A DNA stretch of 64,000 nucleotides from Vibrio cincinnatiensis DSM 19608 (GCF_900167345.1 NZ_FUXB01000006.1:62001-126000); one strand, 5' to 3'. Numbered from the stretch's first letter, positions 9,570 through 18,874 are shown. The notes: generated by a model from the letters alone, not told the origin. Made by a program: numbers and translations.

Positions 9570-10385
9570 ATGATAAAAAAATGGTTAGCACCATTATTAG
9601 TTGGGGTGTTAGTGACCGGATGTACTTCAACGGAACAACTGGACTTACAGCAAAACCAAAGTGCTGAGAAGTTTATTACTCACCTTGAAAACGTCTCTTG
9701 GAATGTCCTTGATATACCTACAGAAGTTGAATTCACGTTTAATCAGTCAAGTCAGCTCTTGTTAGATGGAAAGAGTGCAGGGCCTGTTGCCGGATTTATT
9801 ATTCCAGGAAATAGAGGAAGTTTAGACATTTCTCTGGCGAGTTTTGTCTCTAATGATTTAAAAGTTTATGCACCCACCGTGGTGATTCTTGATGGTCAAG
9901 GAAAAGAGATCTATAAGAAAACGTTTTCTGATTTTCAATATTATCCAGCCAAAATGCTAGATAATGATCAGTTCGTTACAACGTTTAATGTTATTCCTGA
10001 TATGACTGGTCAAGAATTAAAAGTTCTTATTTATACAACTGCGGAAGATTTAGCCGGAACGAGTCAAATTTTGCATCCTGCTAAAGCTCATGCTTTAGCT
10101 CGACATACCCAACCACCTGATATTGCTGACCCTTATGCAAACCATTCATTATCAGGACATTTACGCTTAACCATTACTGCGAATGATATTGTTTCTAGAC
10201 ATATTGTTACAAACACAAATGCTCGTCCTCAGGGAACGGAGTTAACCGCTTACTACCATAGTGAAATAAAAAAAGCAGTGGTTGAAAATAATATTCCGAA
10301 AGCGCTTGGGTTATTAGATGAAGCAAAAGATTTAGGAATTAAAGATGCCCAGGAAATATTTGTTAAAGCCATAAATTCAAAATAA
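9570..10385 (+). CDS. malM: MalM-like maltose operon periplasmic lipoprotein
   Basis: 271 residues with a lipoprotein signal (LLVGVLVTGC), so it should be membrane-anchored on the periplasmic side. The stretch HPAKAHALARHTQPPDIADP closely resembles the conserved proline-rich segment of E. coli MalM (about 306 residues), whose exact role is unknown but which is always part of maltose loci. GAGGTGAG lies upstream of the ATG. It follows lamB on the same strand, as in enteric malK-lamB-malM operons, and is followed by a strong terminator. Confidence 0.85.
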   Translation: MIKKWLAPLLVGVLVTGCTSTEQLDLQQNQSAEKFITHLENVSWNVLDIPTEVEFTFNQSSQLLLDGKSAGPVAGFIIPGNRGSLDISLASFVSNDLKVYAPTVVILDGQGKEIYKKTFSDFQYYPAKMLDNDQFVTTFNVIPDMTGQELKVLIYTTAEDLAGTSQILHPAKAHALARHTQPPDIADPYANHSLSGHLRLTITANDIVSRHIVTNTNARPQGTELTAYYHSEIKKAVVENNIPKALGLLDEAKDLGIKDAQEIFVKAINSK

Positions 10386-10386
10386 T

Positions 10387-10415
10387 AAAAAGCCAGAGTT
10401 TCTGGCTTTTTATTA
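10387..10415 (+). terminator. intrinsic terminator after malM
   Basis: An 11-bp perfect stem (AAAAAGCCAGA / TCTGGCTTTTT) with a three-base loop, the right arm supplying the T tract. Confidence 0.9.
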
Positions 10416-10574
10416 CCTAAGTGAAATATATTTTGATATGGTAATTTACTTCACAGAAATTATGACATTTCTTCTCTATTATAAAAACTTACAACTATTT
10501 GTTTAACAGATATGTTTTTCTTTTTAAATCCTTTATTTAAAAGGTGGTTTAATGTGTATAGTAAAAGGAATTAA

Positions 10575-11087
10575 ATGAATATGAAATTAAGAAAATCCTC
10601 ATTTTTATTTTCGGTTGTTATTGGTTTGATGGGATGCCAGTCAACATCTGAGTCTAGTACTGTGGAAGAAACAGTAACGAATTTGTCTCCACAAGCGGTG
10701 ATTGATTTCATGTCTCGCTGTGATAACGCGGATAGTACGGCTCCTGGCCCTATCAAACAGCCTCTGTATGTGGTTGGTAGCTTCCCTGATGCGAATTGGA
10801 AACACGTTCCTGCTCGGCAATACCAATATAAAGGTAATAATTTCTATCAGGCAGTGACGGTAGAAAAAGACGGCAGCTATAAAATGCAATATGCGACAGA
10901 GCTTTGGTCTCCACAATTTACCGCCAAAGGCCGTCGACTCAATGTGGGTGAACTGACGGAATTAACTTTTGGTGGATATGGTACAGATACAACGGTCGAT
11001 ATTCAGCAATCGGGTAAATATGTTTGGAGCTTACAGTTTGATGAAAAAGGTAAGCCTCTTAATATCATGGTGAACCCTTGTAAATAA
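10575..11087 (+). CDS. small lipoprotein of the maltodextrin block, function unknown
   Basis: 170 residues with a lipobox (VVIGLMGC) and otherwise hydrophilic, beta-rich sequence. After a low-complexity linker the segment around LYVVGSFPDANWKHVPARQY resembles the start of carbohydrate-binding E-set domains seen in amylases and pullulanases (a G-x-F-x-x-W pattern), and a cysteine pair (one in SRCDN, one in NPCK) may bridge the domain. AAAGGA precedes the ATG. It sits between malM and a GH13 lipoprotein, so a role in binding starch or maltodextrin at the envelope is plausible, but this is inference from context. I do not recognise a named family. Confidence 0.6.
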   Translation: MNMKLRKSSFLFSVVIGLMGCQSTSESSTVEETVTNLSPQAVIDFMSRCDNADSTAPGPIKQPLYVVGSFPDANWKHVPARQYQYKGNNFYQAVTVEKDGSYKMQYATELWSPQFTAKGRRLNVGELTELTFGGYGTDTTVDIQQSGKYVWSLQFDEKGKPLNIMVNPCK

Positions 11088-11105
11088 TCGTTCATAAATT
11101 CAATC

Positions 11106-11145
11106 AACACAGTAAGAAATATCTATTTTTTTTTACTGTGTTTAA
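11106..11145 (+). terminator. hairpin after the small lipoprotein gene
   Basis: AACACAGTAA and TTACTGTGTT form a perfect 10-bp stem around a T-rich 17-base loop, followed by TTAAT. Probable terminator, although the loop is long. Confidence 0.55.
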
Positions 11146-11161
11146 TATGATGTATTAAATA

Positions 11162-12775
11162 ATGAAATTTCATGTCTATAAAATTCTTAGTTTAATCTCC
11201 ATTATTAGCTTATTATTAATAGGTTGCTCTTCTTCTGATGATGAACAGGAGGAGTTTAATCAGCGTACTTCTTTTGAAAATTATGCTTGCTCTACTCAAA
11301 TAGCTGAAAAAAGTAATACATTGATGACTTATCAAATCATGGTCGAAAGCTTTGTTGATGGTGATTCAAGCATTGGGCACGGGACTGGGTATGGTACTAG
11401 CCACCATAAAGGAGATTTACAAGGAATTATTGATTCTTTGGATTATATTAAAGCCTTGGGTGTGAATGCGATTTGGCTGACTCCGATTTTTGAATCTCAG
11501 CCAATAGCAGGGCAAGATCACTGGGCTGATCGTCTTGATGCAACGGGATATTTTGCAACCGATTATTTTAAAATAGATCCCCGTTTCGGAGACTTAGCCA
11601 CGGCTAAAACCTTGGTGGATGAAGCGCATAAAAGAGGGTTATACGTTTTCTTTGATGGGGTCTTTGGCCATCATAAACAAGGCTTAATTAAACCTTCACC
11701 TTCTGGCTTACTTCCTTCAGGGAGCAATGACCCTGTTGATTACCCAGACAGTTTGGCGTTTTATAAAGAAGTGGCAACCTATTGGATCAAAGAGCTTAAT
11801 ATTGATGGCTGGCGGTTAGATCAGGCTTATCAAGTGCCGTTGGCTGATTGGATCCAAATTCGTAAAGCGGTTGAGCAAACCTCTCAAAGTGTTACTTATA
11901 TCAATGCTGATGGAGTAGCAGTGAATCCATTGGGTTATATGGTGGCGGAAGTCTGGAAAGGTGAATCTGATATTGCTCATGAAGCTTATGGTGAAACACA
12001 AGCACCTGCTTTGTGTTCTGCTTTCGACTTTCCGATGCGTTATCGAATCGTCGAAACGCTCGCGGTCAATGAAAGTGGTGACGGTGGAAAGGGGGCGCAA
12101 TGGTTAAATAATGGGTTTATGACACACAACTCATACCCCGCACATGCTCAGCCTAACCTAATGCTTGGGAACCATGATTTAGTGCGCTTTGGGGATTTAT
12201 TGCAACGCGGTGGACTTGCTCAGCCCAATGAGGAGGATTATTGGTTGCGCCACAAAGCCGCCTTTGCTTTCCAAGCCGCTTATACCGGGCCAATTACACT
12301 CTATTATGGTGAAGAAATTGGCGATCAAGTGGATAATTTTGATGCGAAAGAAGATAACCAAACGTGCGCAATACGTGGTGTCTGTGACGATCATGTCGCT
12401 CGCAGCAGTGCAAAAATTGACGGCGTCAATGCAACGCTTGATGCAAACCAAGCTGATTTAAAAAACTATGTGACATCATTATTGGCTCTACGGGCTAACC
12501 ATCCGGCGCTCTATCAAGGTTCTAGAACTAATTTACTTGCGGATGCAACTCGTTATGCGGATCTAAAACAGTCGGGCGAGGATCGTGTGTTATTTTTATT
12601 AAATACCTCTCAAATGACCGAACAATTTTCTTTTTCAGCCGCAGAACTGGGGTCTGCGATTGAGTTGGTCGACTTGCTTGATAATCATACAAGGCTCACG
12701 CCCATCAAGGGTGTTTACACGATACCGATGGATCCTTTACAAGCTCGATTTTTACAAGTGAAAATATCAGATTAA
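11162..12775 (+). CDS. GH13 alpha-amylase family lipoprotein
   Basis: 537 residues. The N-terminus is a lipoprotein signal (SLLLIGC, Cys22), so the enzyme should be anchored in the envelope. The GH13 barrel shows VNAIWLTPIF near 101, region I as FFDGVFGHH, region II as GWRLDQA with the nucleophile Asp220, region III as VAEVWKGE with Glu263, and region IV as LGNHDLVRF with Asp339. All three catalytic acids are present. It probably cuts maltodextrins outside the cytoplasm to feed LamB or the maltose transporter. The region I word (DGVFGHH in place of DVVxNH) is unusual. The gene follows the small lipoprotein by 74 bases. Confidence 0.83.
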   Translation: MKFHVYKILSLISIISLLLIGCSSSDDEQEEFNQRTSFENYACSTQIAEKSNTLMTYQIMVESFVDGDSSIGHGTGYGTSHHKGDLQGIIDSLDYIKALGVNAIWLTPIFESQPIAGQDHWADRLDATGYFATDYFKIDPRFGDLATAKTLVDEAHKRGLYVFFDGVFGHHKQGLIKPSPSGLLPSGSNDPVDYPDSLAFYKEVATYWIKELNIDGWRLDQAYQVPLADWIQIRKAVEQTSQSVTYINADGVAVNPLGYMVAEVWKGESDIAHEAYGETQAPALCSAFDFPMRYRIVETLAVNESGDGGKGAQWLNNGFMTHNSYPAHAQPNLMLGNHDLVRFGDLLQRGGLAQPNEEDYWLRHKAAFAFQAAYTGPITLYYGEEIGDQVDNFDAKEDNQTCAIRGVCDDHVARSSAKIDGVNATLDANQADLKNYVTSLLALRANHPALYQGSRTNLLADATRYADLKQSGEDRVLFLLNTSQMTEQFSFSAAELGSAIELVDLLDNHTRLTPIKGVYTIPMDPLQARFLQVKISD

Positions 12776-13156
12776 TCGGACACACCTTTTCGATGCTCCA
12801 CTGTTTGTCTTCTGTGGAGTATCGATGTCCTCCCTTGTTTTTAACCCCCTGTTTCTTTTTATGATCCCTACTCTGTGGCTGACAATCTCTTTCTATCATT
12901 ATGGTTGTGGTATACTCATGCCATTGTGTTCGCCCTTTCTTATTGAATGCAGTGCAAATTCTTTATGAGGAAAAAGGGGAATCGATTGGGGAATACGTTG
13001 ATATACAGTAAGCTTACGGATAGTGAGTTAAGGCGCAACTGTATTCAGTGCTCTGCCCCCATTGATTTGAGGCTGTAACGGTCAGTTACTTGGGGATTGT
13101 CTGTATAAAAATAGACCATTTTGAGTGCACTTGAGCCATAGATAAAAAGAGATGAT
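12776..13156 (+). other. intergenic region with a hairpin and an extended -10 promoter candidate
   Basis: At 12791-12824 an 11-bp stem with one G-T pair (CGATGCTCCAC / GTGGAGTATCG) and a 12-base loop may end the amylase transcript. At 12908-12916 the word TGGTATACT is an extended -10 promoter element pointing toward the Sel1-repeat gene, which would give a leader of about 230 bases. No reading frame worth calling was seen. Confidence 0.45.
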
Positions 13157-14335
13157 ATGAATACCATTGGTATGGCAATTGGGGCGACTGGGCTTTCGCT
13201 TATCCTGATTTTTGTCTGGATGATTTCCTTGTCGATCCGGAAAAAGCGTTTAGAAGCGGAGAAGAAAGCCAGAGAAGAAGCATACCGTAAAGCGCTTGAA
13301 CGGATGCGAGAACAAGAGCGTAAAGAACGTTTGTTTAAAGCGGAGTCGGGGCACGTACCCACAATCTTATATTTAGCCAAAGAAGCAGAACGTACAAATT
13401 TGAAAGAAGCGCTGTTTTGGTATGAGAAAGCCGCGCAATTTGACAATATTAATGGGATGTATGGCATTGTGCGCATTTGTGAAAAAGCGCGTGATGATAT
13501 GATTCTCAGAGAGAAAGCAAAGTTTTGGCAGCAATTCATTCGTGCTATTGAAGGGGATGTCAATGCGAAGTTTGAAACCGGACTGGCAATGATTTACGGG
13601 AGAGGAACGGAAACCAATGTTTCTAAAGGGCTCTCTTTGATTCAAGAGGCCGCGGAAGATCAACACATCCCATCTATCATCTTTATGGGGGATTGGTGTG
13701 TCTCTAAAGATAACATTGCACCTGCTCCCAGTGATTCAACCTTTTGGTTTGCTAAGGCGGCAAAATTAAATAGCCTTGAAGGAATGATGAAACTAGGGCT
13801 GAACTACCTGCAAGGAGTCGGCGTTCCCGCCGATCACGGTAAAGGCTGTTACTGGTTAGAGCGCGCCGCAGAGAAAGGCCATGCGGAGGCGATGTATCAT
13901 GCCGGAGAAGCTTGGGTTGCTCGTGGGCCAAGCGGTAATGCGATTGCGTATATTTGGTTATTTCTTGCGGCTTTTTTTGGTTACGGACCTGCAAAAGGGC
14001 TACGTGATCAAATTGGTAGTGAAATTGGGGTGGACTCCGTGGTGGGGTTACAGTCGTTAGCAAAACCATTACAGAAAAAAATTACCGCATCGACGGTGAA
14101 TAAACACTCGATTATTCGAGCGCTCAATAAGTTGTATAAACGCGCAGTGCCAGTGCCGAATAAAGGGGAAGAGTTAGAGGATGAGGATATTTTAGCTCCA
14201 TCAGATGAACATGGGCAGGAAGAGGATTGGTTTACTGATGAACCAGAAAGCCTTGCTGAAACCCAGCAAGAAGCCCCTAAACCGGCAGTCTTAGACTTTT
14301 CTCAAACAGCAATGGATAAGCATAAGCCATTATAA
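13157..14335 (+). CDS. membrane-anchored Sel1-repeat (TPR-like) protein
   Basis: 392 residues. One N-terminal transmembrane helix (about 5-27) is followed by a strongly charged coiled-coil stretch (RKKRLEAEKKAREEAYRKAL) and then Sel1-like repeats, clearest around residues 135-265 with the G-x-x-Y-x-x-G-x-G-V pattern (GLNYLQGVGVPADHGKG) and CYWLERAAEKGHAEAMY. The C-terminal 60 residues are acidic and disordered-looking. Sel1 proteins act as scaffolds; partners cannot be inferred. A monocistronic gene with its own terminator. Confidence 0.75.
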   Translation: MNTIGMAIGATGLSLILIFVWMISLSIRKKRLEAEKKAREEAYRKALERMREQERKERLFKAESGHVPTILYLAKEAERTNLKEALFWYEKAAQFDNINGMYGIVRICEKARDDMILREKAKFWQQFIRAIEGDVNAKFETGLAMIYGRGTETNVSKGLSLIQEAAEDQHIPSIIFMGDWCVSKDNIAPAPSDSTFWFAKAAKLNSLEGMMKLGLNYLQGVGVPADHGKGCYWLERAAEKGHAEAMYHAGEAWVARGPSGNAIAYIWLFLAAFFGYGPAKGLRDQIGSEIGVDSVVGLQSLAKPLQKKITASTVNKHSIIRALNKLYKRAVPVPNKGEELEDEDILAPSDEHGQEEDWFTDEPESLAETQQEAPKPAVLDFSQTAMDKHKPL

Positions 14336-14348
14336 GTGTTTGTAATAA

Positions 14349-14380
14349 AAAACGGCCCGATATGAATCGGGCCGTTTTGT
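14349..14380. terminator. bidirectional intrinsic terminator
   Basis: A 13-bp perfect stem (AAAACGGCCCGAT / ATCGGGCCGTTTT) with loop ATGA between the convergent Sel1-repeat and sstT genes; T runs on both strands. Confidence 0.92.
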
Positions 14381-14396
14381 TTATGAAAAAGATAAA

Positions 14397-15611
14397 TCAC
14401 GCTTGAGTTTGTTTCGCTTGGCAAACCGCTGCGGTAAAGACAACGTCCGTTGAGCTGTTGAGCGCTGTTTCTGCGGAGTCTTGGATTACACCGATGATAA
14501 AGCCGACAGCAACGACCTGCATGGCGATATCGTTAGAGATACCAAATAGGCTACAAGCAAGAGGAATTAATAGTAGCGACCCCCCTGCAACCCCCGAGGC
14601 TCCACACGCTGAAATAGCGGCAACCACACTCAGTAATAAAGCGGTCATTAAGTCGATTTCAATACCGACGGTATGAACAGCGGCCAGCGTTAATACGGTA
14701 ATCGTTATCGCTGCACCTGCCATATTAATGGTGGCACCCAACGGAATAGAGACGGAATACGTATCTTCATCGAGTTTGAGCTTTTCACACAGAGCCATGT
14801 TCACTGGAATGTTTGCCGCACTGGAGCGAGTGAAAAAGGCGGTGACGCCACTTTCACGTAAGCACTGGAATACGAGGGGGTATGGATTCTGCTTTATTTT
14901 CGTAAAGACAATTAATGGATTGACGACTAAAGCAATAAACAACATGGCACTGAGGAGAACAACAAGCAGTTGAGCATAACCTGCTAAGGCATCAAAACCG
15001 GTCGTTGCTAACGTCGATGAAACTAAGCCAAAGATACCAAATGGAGCCAAACGGATAATAAAACGCACAATTTGTGAAACGCCATGGCTGAGATCTTCAA
15101 ATACCGATTTGGTTGTTGCCGAAGCGTGGTGAAGTGCGAGTCCTAAACCAACAGCCCAAGCAAGAATACCAATGTAGTTGGCTGACATCAGCGCATTCAC
15201 TGGGTTATCGACCAATTTATAGAGTAAGGTTTGTAGAACTTCGGTAATCCCTTGCGGGGGGGTTGAACCTTCTACGCCCGAAACCAGTACCAAAGTGGTT
15301 GGAAACATAAAGCTAAGTACAACGGCTGTGAGCGCTGCAGCAAATGTACCAAACAGATAAAGAACGACGATGGGTCGCATATAGGTGTGTTGGTTTTTCT
15401 TTTGATTAGCAATGGATGCTGCGACCAAAATAAAGACGAGAATGGGGGCAACCGCTTTAAGTGCTCCGACGAAAAGGTTACCGATTAAGCCAACGCTTTG
15501 CGCTTTATCTGGTGAAACGGTCGCTAATCCGATACCTAAAACGATACCAGCTAAGATCTGTAACACTAGGTTTCCACGAGCAAAACGGGCAAAAAGAGAG
15601 TTGCTTTGCAT
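14397..15611 (-). CDS. sstT: sodium:serine/threonine symporter
   Basis: 404 residues, the usual SstT length. A dicarboxylate/amino acid:cation symporter (DAACS) family protein with many membrane helices; it opens with [20 protein letters not shown] and contains the conserved [15 protein letters not shown] and [18 protein letters not shown] segments of SstT. It imports serine and threonine with sodium. The ATG at 15611 is preceded by AGGGAT. It stands alone behind a 370-base upstream region that may carry a structured leader. Confidence 0.92.
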   Translation of the reverse strand: MQSNSLFARFARGNLVLQILAGIVLGIGLATVSPDKAQSVGLIGNLFVGALKAVAPILVFILVAASIANQKKNQHTYMRPIVVLYLFGTFAAALTAVVLSFMFPTTLVLVSGVEGSTPPQGITEVLQTLLYKLVDNPVNALMSANYIGILAWAVGLGLALHHASATTKSVFEDLSHGVSQIVRFIIRLAPFGIFGLVSSTLATTGFDALAGYAQLLVVLLSAMLFIALVVNPLIVFTKIKQNPYPLVFQCLRESGVTAFFTRSSAANIPVNMALCEKLKLDEDTYSVSIPLGATINMAGAAITITVLTLAAVHTVGIEIDLMTALLLSVVAAISACGASGVAGGSLLLIPLACSLFGISNDIAMQVVAVGFIIGVIQDSAETALNSSTDVVFTAAVCQAKQTQA

Positions 15612-15958
15612 AGTTATCCCTGCGATGAAAATGAATTTATTTTATAGTTATCCCCAAGAAACGTCAGCAACGTGGTCATTAACCCCTGTACCATCAAGCG
15701 CCTTGGGTGAGCCCAGCCAGTGATTGTCCACCAATCGGTGGAAATATGGCAGAGCGTAGCCAATATTAACGTCACCAAACAATGTGTCTAGGTTTTATTG
15801 ATAACAAGCATAAAAAATTACTAAGAAGGGTGAAATAAAGCTCAAATTTAAATAAATGTTAACTATTTGTGGTTGTTTTTGCGCCAGAAGAGTGTTTTGT
15901 TTGGTTTTTTCAATGTGTTTTATTTATTTGATTATTGTTGTGAATGATTGGCTATGAT
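15612..15958 (-). promoter_or_regulatory. long sstT upstream region with hairpins
   Basis: Nearly 350 bases without a gene. It contains a perfect hairpin TCCACC-AATC-GGTGGA at 15727-15742, surrounded by GC-rich sequence unlike the AT-rich flank at 15790-15950. The pattern suggests a structured 5' leader of sstT between about 15640 and 15780, but I recognise no known riboswitch. Confidence 0.35.
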
Positions 15959-15975
15959 GGGGGGGCGCTCCCCCC
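15959..15975 (-). terminator. G/C-run hairpin after the copper chaperone gene
   Basis: A run of seven G and a run of six C around CGCT form a strong stem immediately after the PCuAC stop. No T tract follows on either strand. Confidence 0.45.
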
Positions 15976-15981
15976 TGCTAT

Positions 15982-16431
15982 TTAATGATGATGATGGGGC
16001 ATGCTGGTGATAATTTTCTTAACGGGGGCGATAAATAGGAGTGACTGACCGGTTTGTGTCATCAGTTGCAGAGTGATCTCCTCGCCTTCATCAAAAGGGT
16101 GTTGAAGATCAAAGAGCATAATATGGAAGCTGCCCGGTTTTAACTCTAATGTCCCTTGCGCAGGCACCGTGAATTGATCGACTTGACGCATTTTCATGAC
16201 CGCTCCTTCTTGAATCATATCGTGCAATTCGATTTTCCCCGCAGAAGGACTGGACGCCGCCACAATATATTCATCCGTTTGGCTATGATTGATGAGTGTG
16301 CCAAAGACGGCGCTGGTTGGCGCGTTAGGGGGGGTGGCTCGCGCATAAGGTTCTTTGATGACCAAGCTATCATGAGCATAAGTATAAGTGGCGAACAAGC
16401 TGGTGATTAAAATGAATAGGCGATATTTCAT
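15982..16431 (-). CDS. periplasmic copper chaperone PCu(A)C
   Basis: 149 residues with an N-terminal signal peptide ending in TYTYA before HDSLVIKEPYARATP. It has the family copper motif exactly: His70-x10-Met81-x21-His103-x-Met105, plus a four-histidine tail that could add metal binding. PCu(A)C proteins deliver Cu(I) to the CuA or CuB site of cytochrome oxidase. It is two bases downstream of the SCO gene, in one operon with it, which is the usual partnership. Confidence 0.9.
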   Translation of the reverse strand: MKYRLFILITSLFATYTYAHDSLVIKEPYARATPPNAPTSAVFGTLINHSQTDEYIVAASSPSAGKIELHDMIQEGAVMKMRQVDQFTVPAQGTLELKPGSFHIMLFDLQHPFDEGEEITLQLMTQTGQSLLFIAPVKKIITSMPHHHH

Positions 16432-16433
16432 CT

Positions 16434-17024
16434 TTATTTTCCTTCAGTGGTTATGACTTCTTTTATCGCCGCCACAATGGGGGCTGGGGTATTGGTATGT
16501 GGAACTTGGGTGATTAACGTGCCATCAGGCTTTAGAAAATAAAAGTAGGAGCTATGATCGAGGGTGTATTTCAATTCGGAATTGGGTAGGTTCGTTTTTT
16601 GAAAAATAACCCCATAACGCTCAGCCAATAACCGAGTGAGATCGAAAGGGAGAGCCATACCTTCTATTTGAGGGTGAAAGTAGGCAGCATAAGTTTTGGT
16701 GTCTTGTGGTGTATCTCGCTCGGGATCCAATGAGATAAAAATAGGACGCAGTTGCTGCAACGTTGGTTCATTGAAGTGATGAAGAGCCCCCGAGAGCATG
16801 GCCAGCGAAGTCGGGCAGACATCGGGGCAGCGGGTAAAACCGAAATAGACAACACGAATCCGTGGGTCATGAGTATCAAATAAGTGCTTGATCAGTGGGT
16901 GTTCAGTTGACACCAAAGTCTCTGAGGTACTGTGCTGTTGAGTGGGTTGGGTGTCCCAATAGCTTTTTAACCCAAAGCCCAAAGCGAAAATAACCACGCA
17001 AAAGAGCGACCAATTTTTACTCAT
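16434..17024 (-). CDS. SCO1/SenC-type copper and thiol protein
   Basis: 196 residues from the ATG at 17024, whose ATGA overlaps the stop of the upstream gene; a longer upstream frame exists but is not needed. An N-terminal membrane anchor (WSLFCVVIFALGFGL) leads to a thioredoxin-like domain with the SCO copper site CPDVC (Cys66 and Cys70) and the distal histidine in TLDHSSYFYFL (His157). SCO proteins insert copper into subunit II of cytochrome c oxidase or act as thiol reductases. Middle gene of a three-gene copper operon. Confidence 0.88.
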   Translation of the reverse strand: MSKNWSLFCVVIFALGFGLKSYWDTQPTQQHSTSETLVSTEHPLIKHLFDTHDPRIRVVYFGFTRCPDVCPTSLAMLSGALHHFNEPTLQQLRPIFISLDPERDTPQDTKTYAAYFHPQIEGMALPFDLTRLLAERYGVIFQKTNLPNSELKYTLDHSSYFYFLKPDGTLITQVPHTNTPAPIVAAIKEVITTEGK

Positions 17025-17449
17025 TTTTCCATCCTTACTGAAAGATAAACGCTGGCATGTCCATCCGTTAACATCCCTATCCAAGTCATGCCTTGCAGAG
17101 TACAAACGGGGAGCATTAACTCACCGCTAAACGAGCCTTCAGCTTTTTTTGTCAGCAGAAATTTTACGGTTCCCATCTCCATTTCTAATCCTTGCAAAGT
17201 GAGCGTTAATTGTTGACTTTGGGCATTCGGCCATTCAACCATGAGTGTGGTTGCGACTAAAGGCTGAACGATATCTTGAGTTAATGTCATACTCACGCCT
17301 TGCTGTTGGCAGGTTTGAGTCGAGAGCGGACAATAGTGATGAACTTCCTGTGGTGGAGTATGAGTTTGCCAATGCTTAATGAGATCGCTGGCATACCATC
17401 CTGCGAGTAAGGCAAGCGCGGCGAGTATCAGCTTAATAACCGTATGCAT
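17021..17449 (-). CDS. membrane-anchored protein of the copper operon, function unknown
   Basis: 142 residues from the ATG at 17449; a longer frame begins with GTG at 17476 but places hydrophilic sequence before the anchor. One N-terminal helix (VIKLILAALALLAGWYAS) and a periplasmic beta-rich domain with three cysteines (YCPLSTQTC and LPVC) and several methionines (LEMEMGTVKF). It is translationally coupled to the SCO gene. A role in cytochrome oxidase copper assembly is suggested by position and by the Cys/Met content only. Confidence 0.65.
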   Translation of the reverse strand: MHTVIKLILAALALLAGWYASDLIKHWQTHTPPQEVHHYCPLSTQTCQQQGVSMTLTQDIVQPLVATTLMVEWPNAQSQQLTLTLQGLEMEMGTVKFLLTKKAEGSFSGELMLPVCTLQGMTWIGMLTDGHASVYLSVRMEK

Positions 17450-17555
17450 GGTATGGCAATCCGTGACAACAAACACAGAATGTTAACATAATGAAAATAG
17501 ACGAAGGCCGGAAATAAGAGAGAAATGTGTGATGAGTCAAATTCTGAGGCGGTTT

Positions 17556-17586
17556 CCTTCCCCAACAGTGTGGCTATTAGGGAAGG
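17556..17586 (-). terminator. possible hairpin after the DUF368 gene
   Basis: CCTTCCC and GGGAAGG pair over 7 bp around a 17-base loop about 20 bases after the DUF368 stop. No T tract. Confidence 0.3.
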
Positions 17587-17604
17587 GAGGGGATTGCTGA
17601 TGAT

Positions 17605-18522
17605 TTAGCGAGTGCGAGAGGCAAATTTTTCAAGTCCAAGGACAAGAAACACCGCACACAGCATGCAAAGAATCGCAAGGCCGAATTGTGCTGGTTGAGT
17701 GGTGAGCTGCTCATAACTAAACGGTGATACGTTTTGTTGGGTCAGTGCAATCGGTTCACCATGGGAATGAGTACTCCACTGGGTGGTCTGTTTCCACGGC
17801 CAAATCTTAGGTAATGTTCCTAGCATAAGTCCGGTAAGAAAGGCGAGAGTGATGTCTCGGTAACGTTTTAGCAACCAAGAGAGAAGATGAGAAAAGCTGG
17901 TGATCCCAATAACACATCCGGCAAGAAACAAAGCAAGAATATCGATTTGTAATGTCTTTACTGCATCAAGAATGGGGGTATACATCCCCAGCAGTAGTAA
18001 AATAAAACTCCCTGAAATGCCCGGTAAAATCATGGCGCAAATAGCAATACTGCCAGCGAGTACCATGTTCAGGTGGGTAACTTCCATATCAATAGGCTTA
18101 AGAACCGTAATGGTATAAGCAACGAGTACTCCGATCCCAATAGCCAGCCAGCGGGAAAGCGATCTTTGTTCTATTTGTTGGCACATATGCCAAACGGAAA
18201 TGAGAATTAAGCCAAAGAAAAAAGACCATGTTGGGATGGGGTGAGCGACCAATAGCCAAGAAATCAGCTTAGCTAAGCTAATGATACTGGTGAAAATGCC
18301 TCCGAATAATGCGAGCAGAAAAGCACCATTGATATGCTGAAAGGTTGCTCGGGAACCTTGTTTTTTCCAATAAAGAATCAGGCTGGGGTTGATGCATCTA
18401 ATACTTTCCAGCAAGGTGTCATAAATACCAGTAATAAAGGCAATGGTGCCACCAGACACGCCAGGAACGACATCGGCCGCACCCATAGCGATTCCTTTGA
18501 AAAAGGTACTTACATAATTCAT
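17605..18522 (-). CDS. DUF368 family membrane protein
   Basis: 305 residues with about eight hydrophobic helices. The N-terminal signature KGIAMGAADVVPGVSGGTIAF and the internal repeat-like ILPGISGSFILLLLGMY are the defining motifs of DUF368 (PopT-like) proteins, some of which are now tied to undecaprenyl phosphate recycling in Gram-negative and Gram-positive bacteria. A role as a C55-P flippase is therefore plausible here but not shown by sequence. A monocistronic gene upstream of, and divergent from, the Qrr RNA. Confidence 0.82.
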   Translation of the reverse strand: MNYVSTFFKGIAMGAADVVPGVSGGTIAFITGIYDTLLESIRCINPSLILYWKKQGSRATFQHINGAFLLALFGGIFTSIISLAKLISWLLVAHPIPTWSFFFGLILISVWHMCQQIEQRSLSRWLAIGIGVLVAYTITVLKPIDMEVTHLNMVLAGSIAICAMILPGISGSFILLLLGMYTPILDAVKTLQIDILALFLAGCVIGITSFSHLLSWLLKRYRDITLAFLTGLMLGTLPKIWPWKQTTQWSTHSHGEPIALTQQNVSPFSYEQLTTQPAQFGLAILCMLCAVFLVLGLEKFASRTR

Positions 18523-18645
18523 TACACACCCAATATCATATTAAAGAAGAAGCCGCGCAGTATAGCAGACATCAATAAAAAAGTGTTTGTCAGATCATTG
18601 TGGCCGCGTCTGTTGAGGTATTCTTTACAGACGCTGTGTGATTTT

Positions 18646-18671
18646 TTGCATTTTGCAATTTTATTTTGCAA
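18646..18671 (+). promoter_or_regulatory. LuxO-binding site(s) upstream of the Qrr RNA
   Basis: TTGCATTTTGCAA at 18646-18658 is a perfect match to the LuxO box TTGCA-W3-TGCAA. A second, imperfect copy sharing the right half (TGCAA at 18667-18671) follows directly. They lie about 230-255 bases before the RNA start, a distance suited to a sigma-54 enhancer. Confidence 0.8.
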
Positions 18672-18874
18672 CAGCATAACTGAAGTGGGAAACTTGCCGC
18701 GTTATCGAGGATCTTCATATGCTTATCATCGTGTGCAGAAGAAAGGGTAAGGCAGCATAATGAACTAATGCTTTGCTTATTTTTGTGTTTTTTTTATCTA
18801 TATATTGTTAGGTAGTATTAGTTTTAAGATATTTATTCCAAAATTAATGCAATTTTCTGAAACTTAACAAAAGT

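Noticed and set aside
18334-18750. A 138-codon plus-strand frame across the DUF368 start and LuxO box.
   Set aside because: Two thirds of it lie antisense to DUF368 and the rest in a regulatory region; no protein features were seen.
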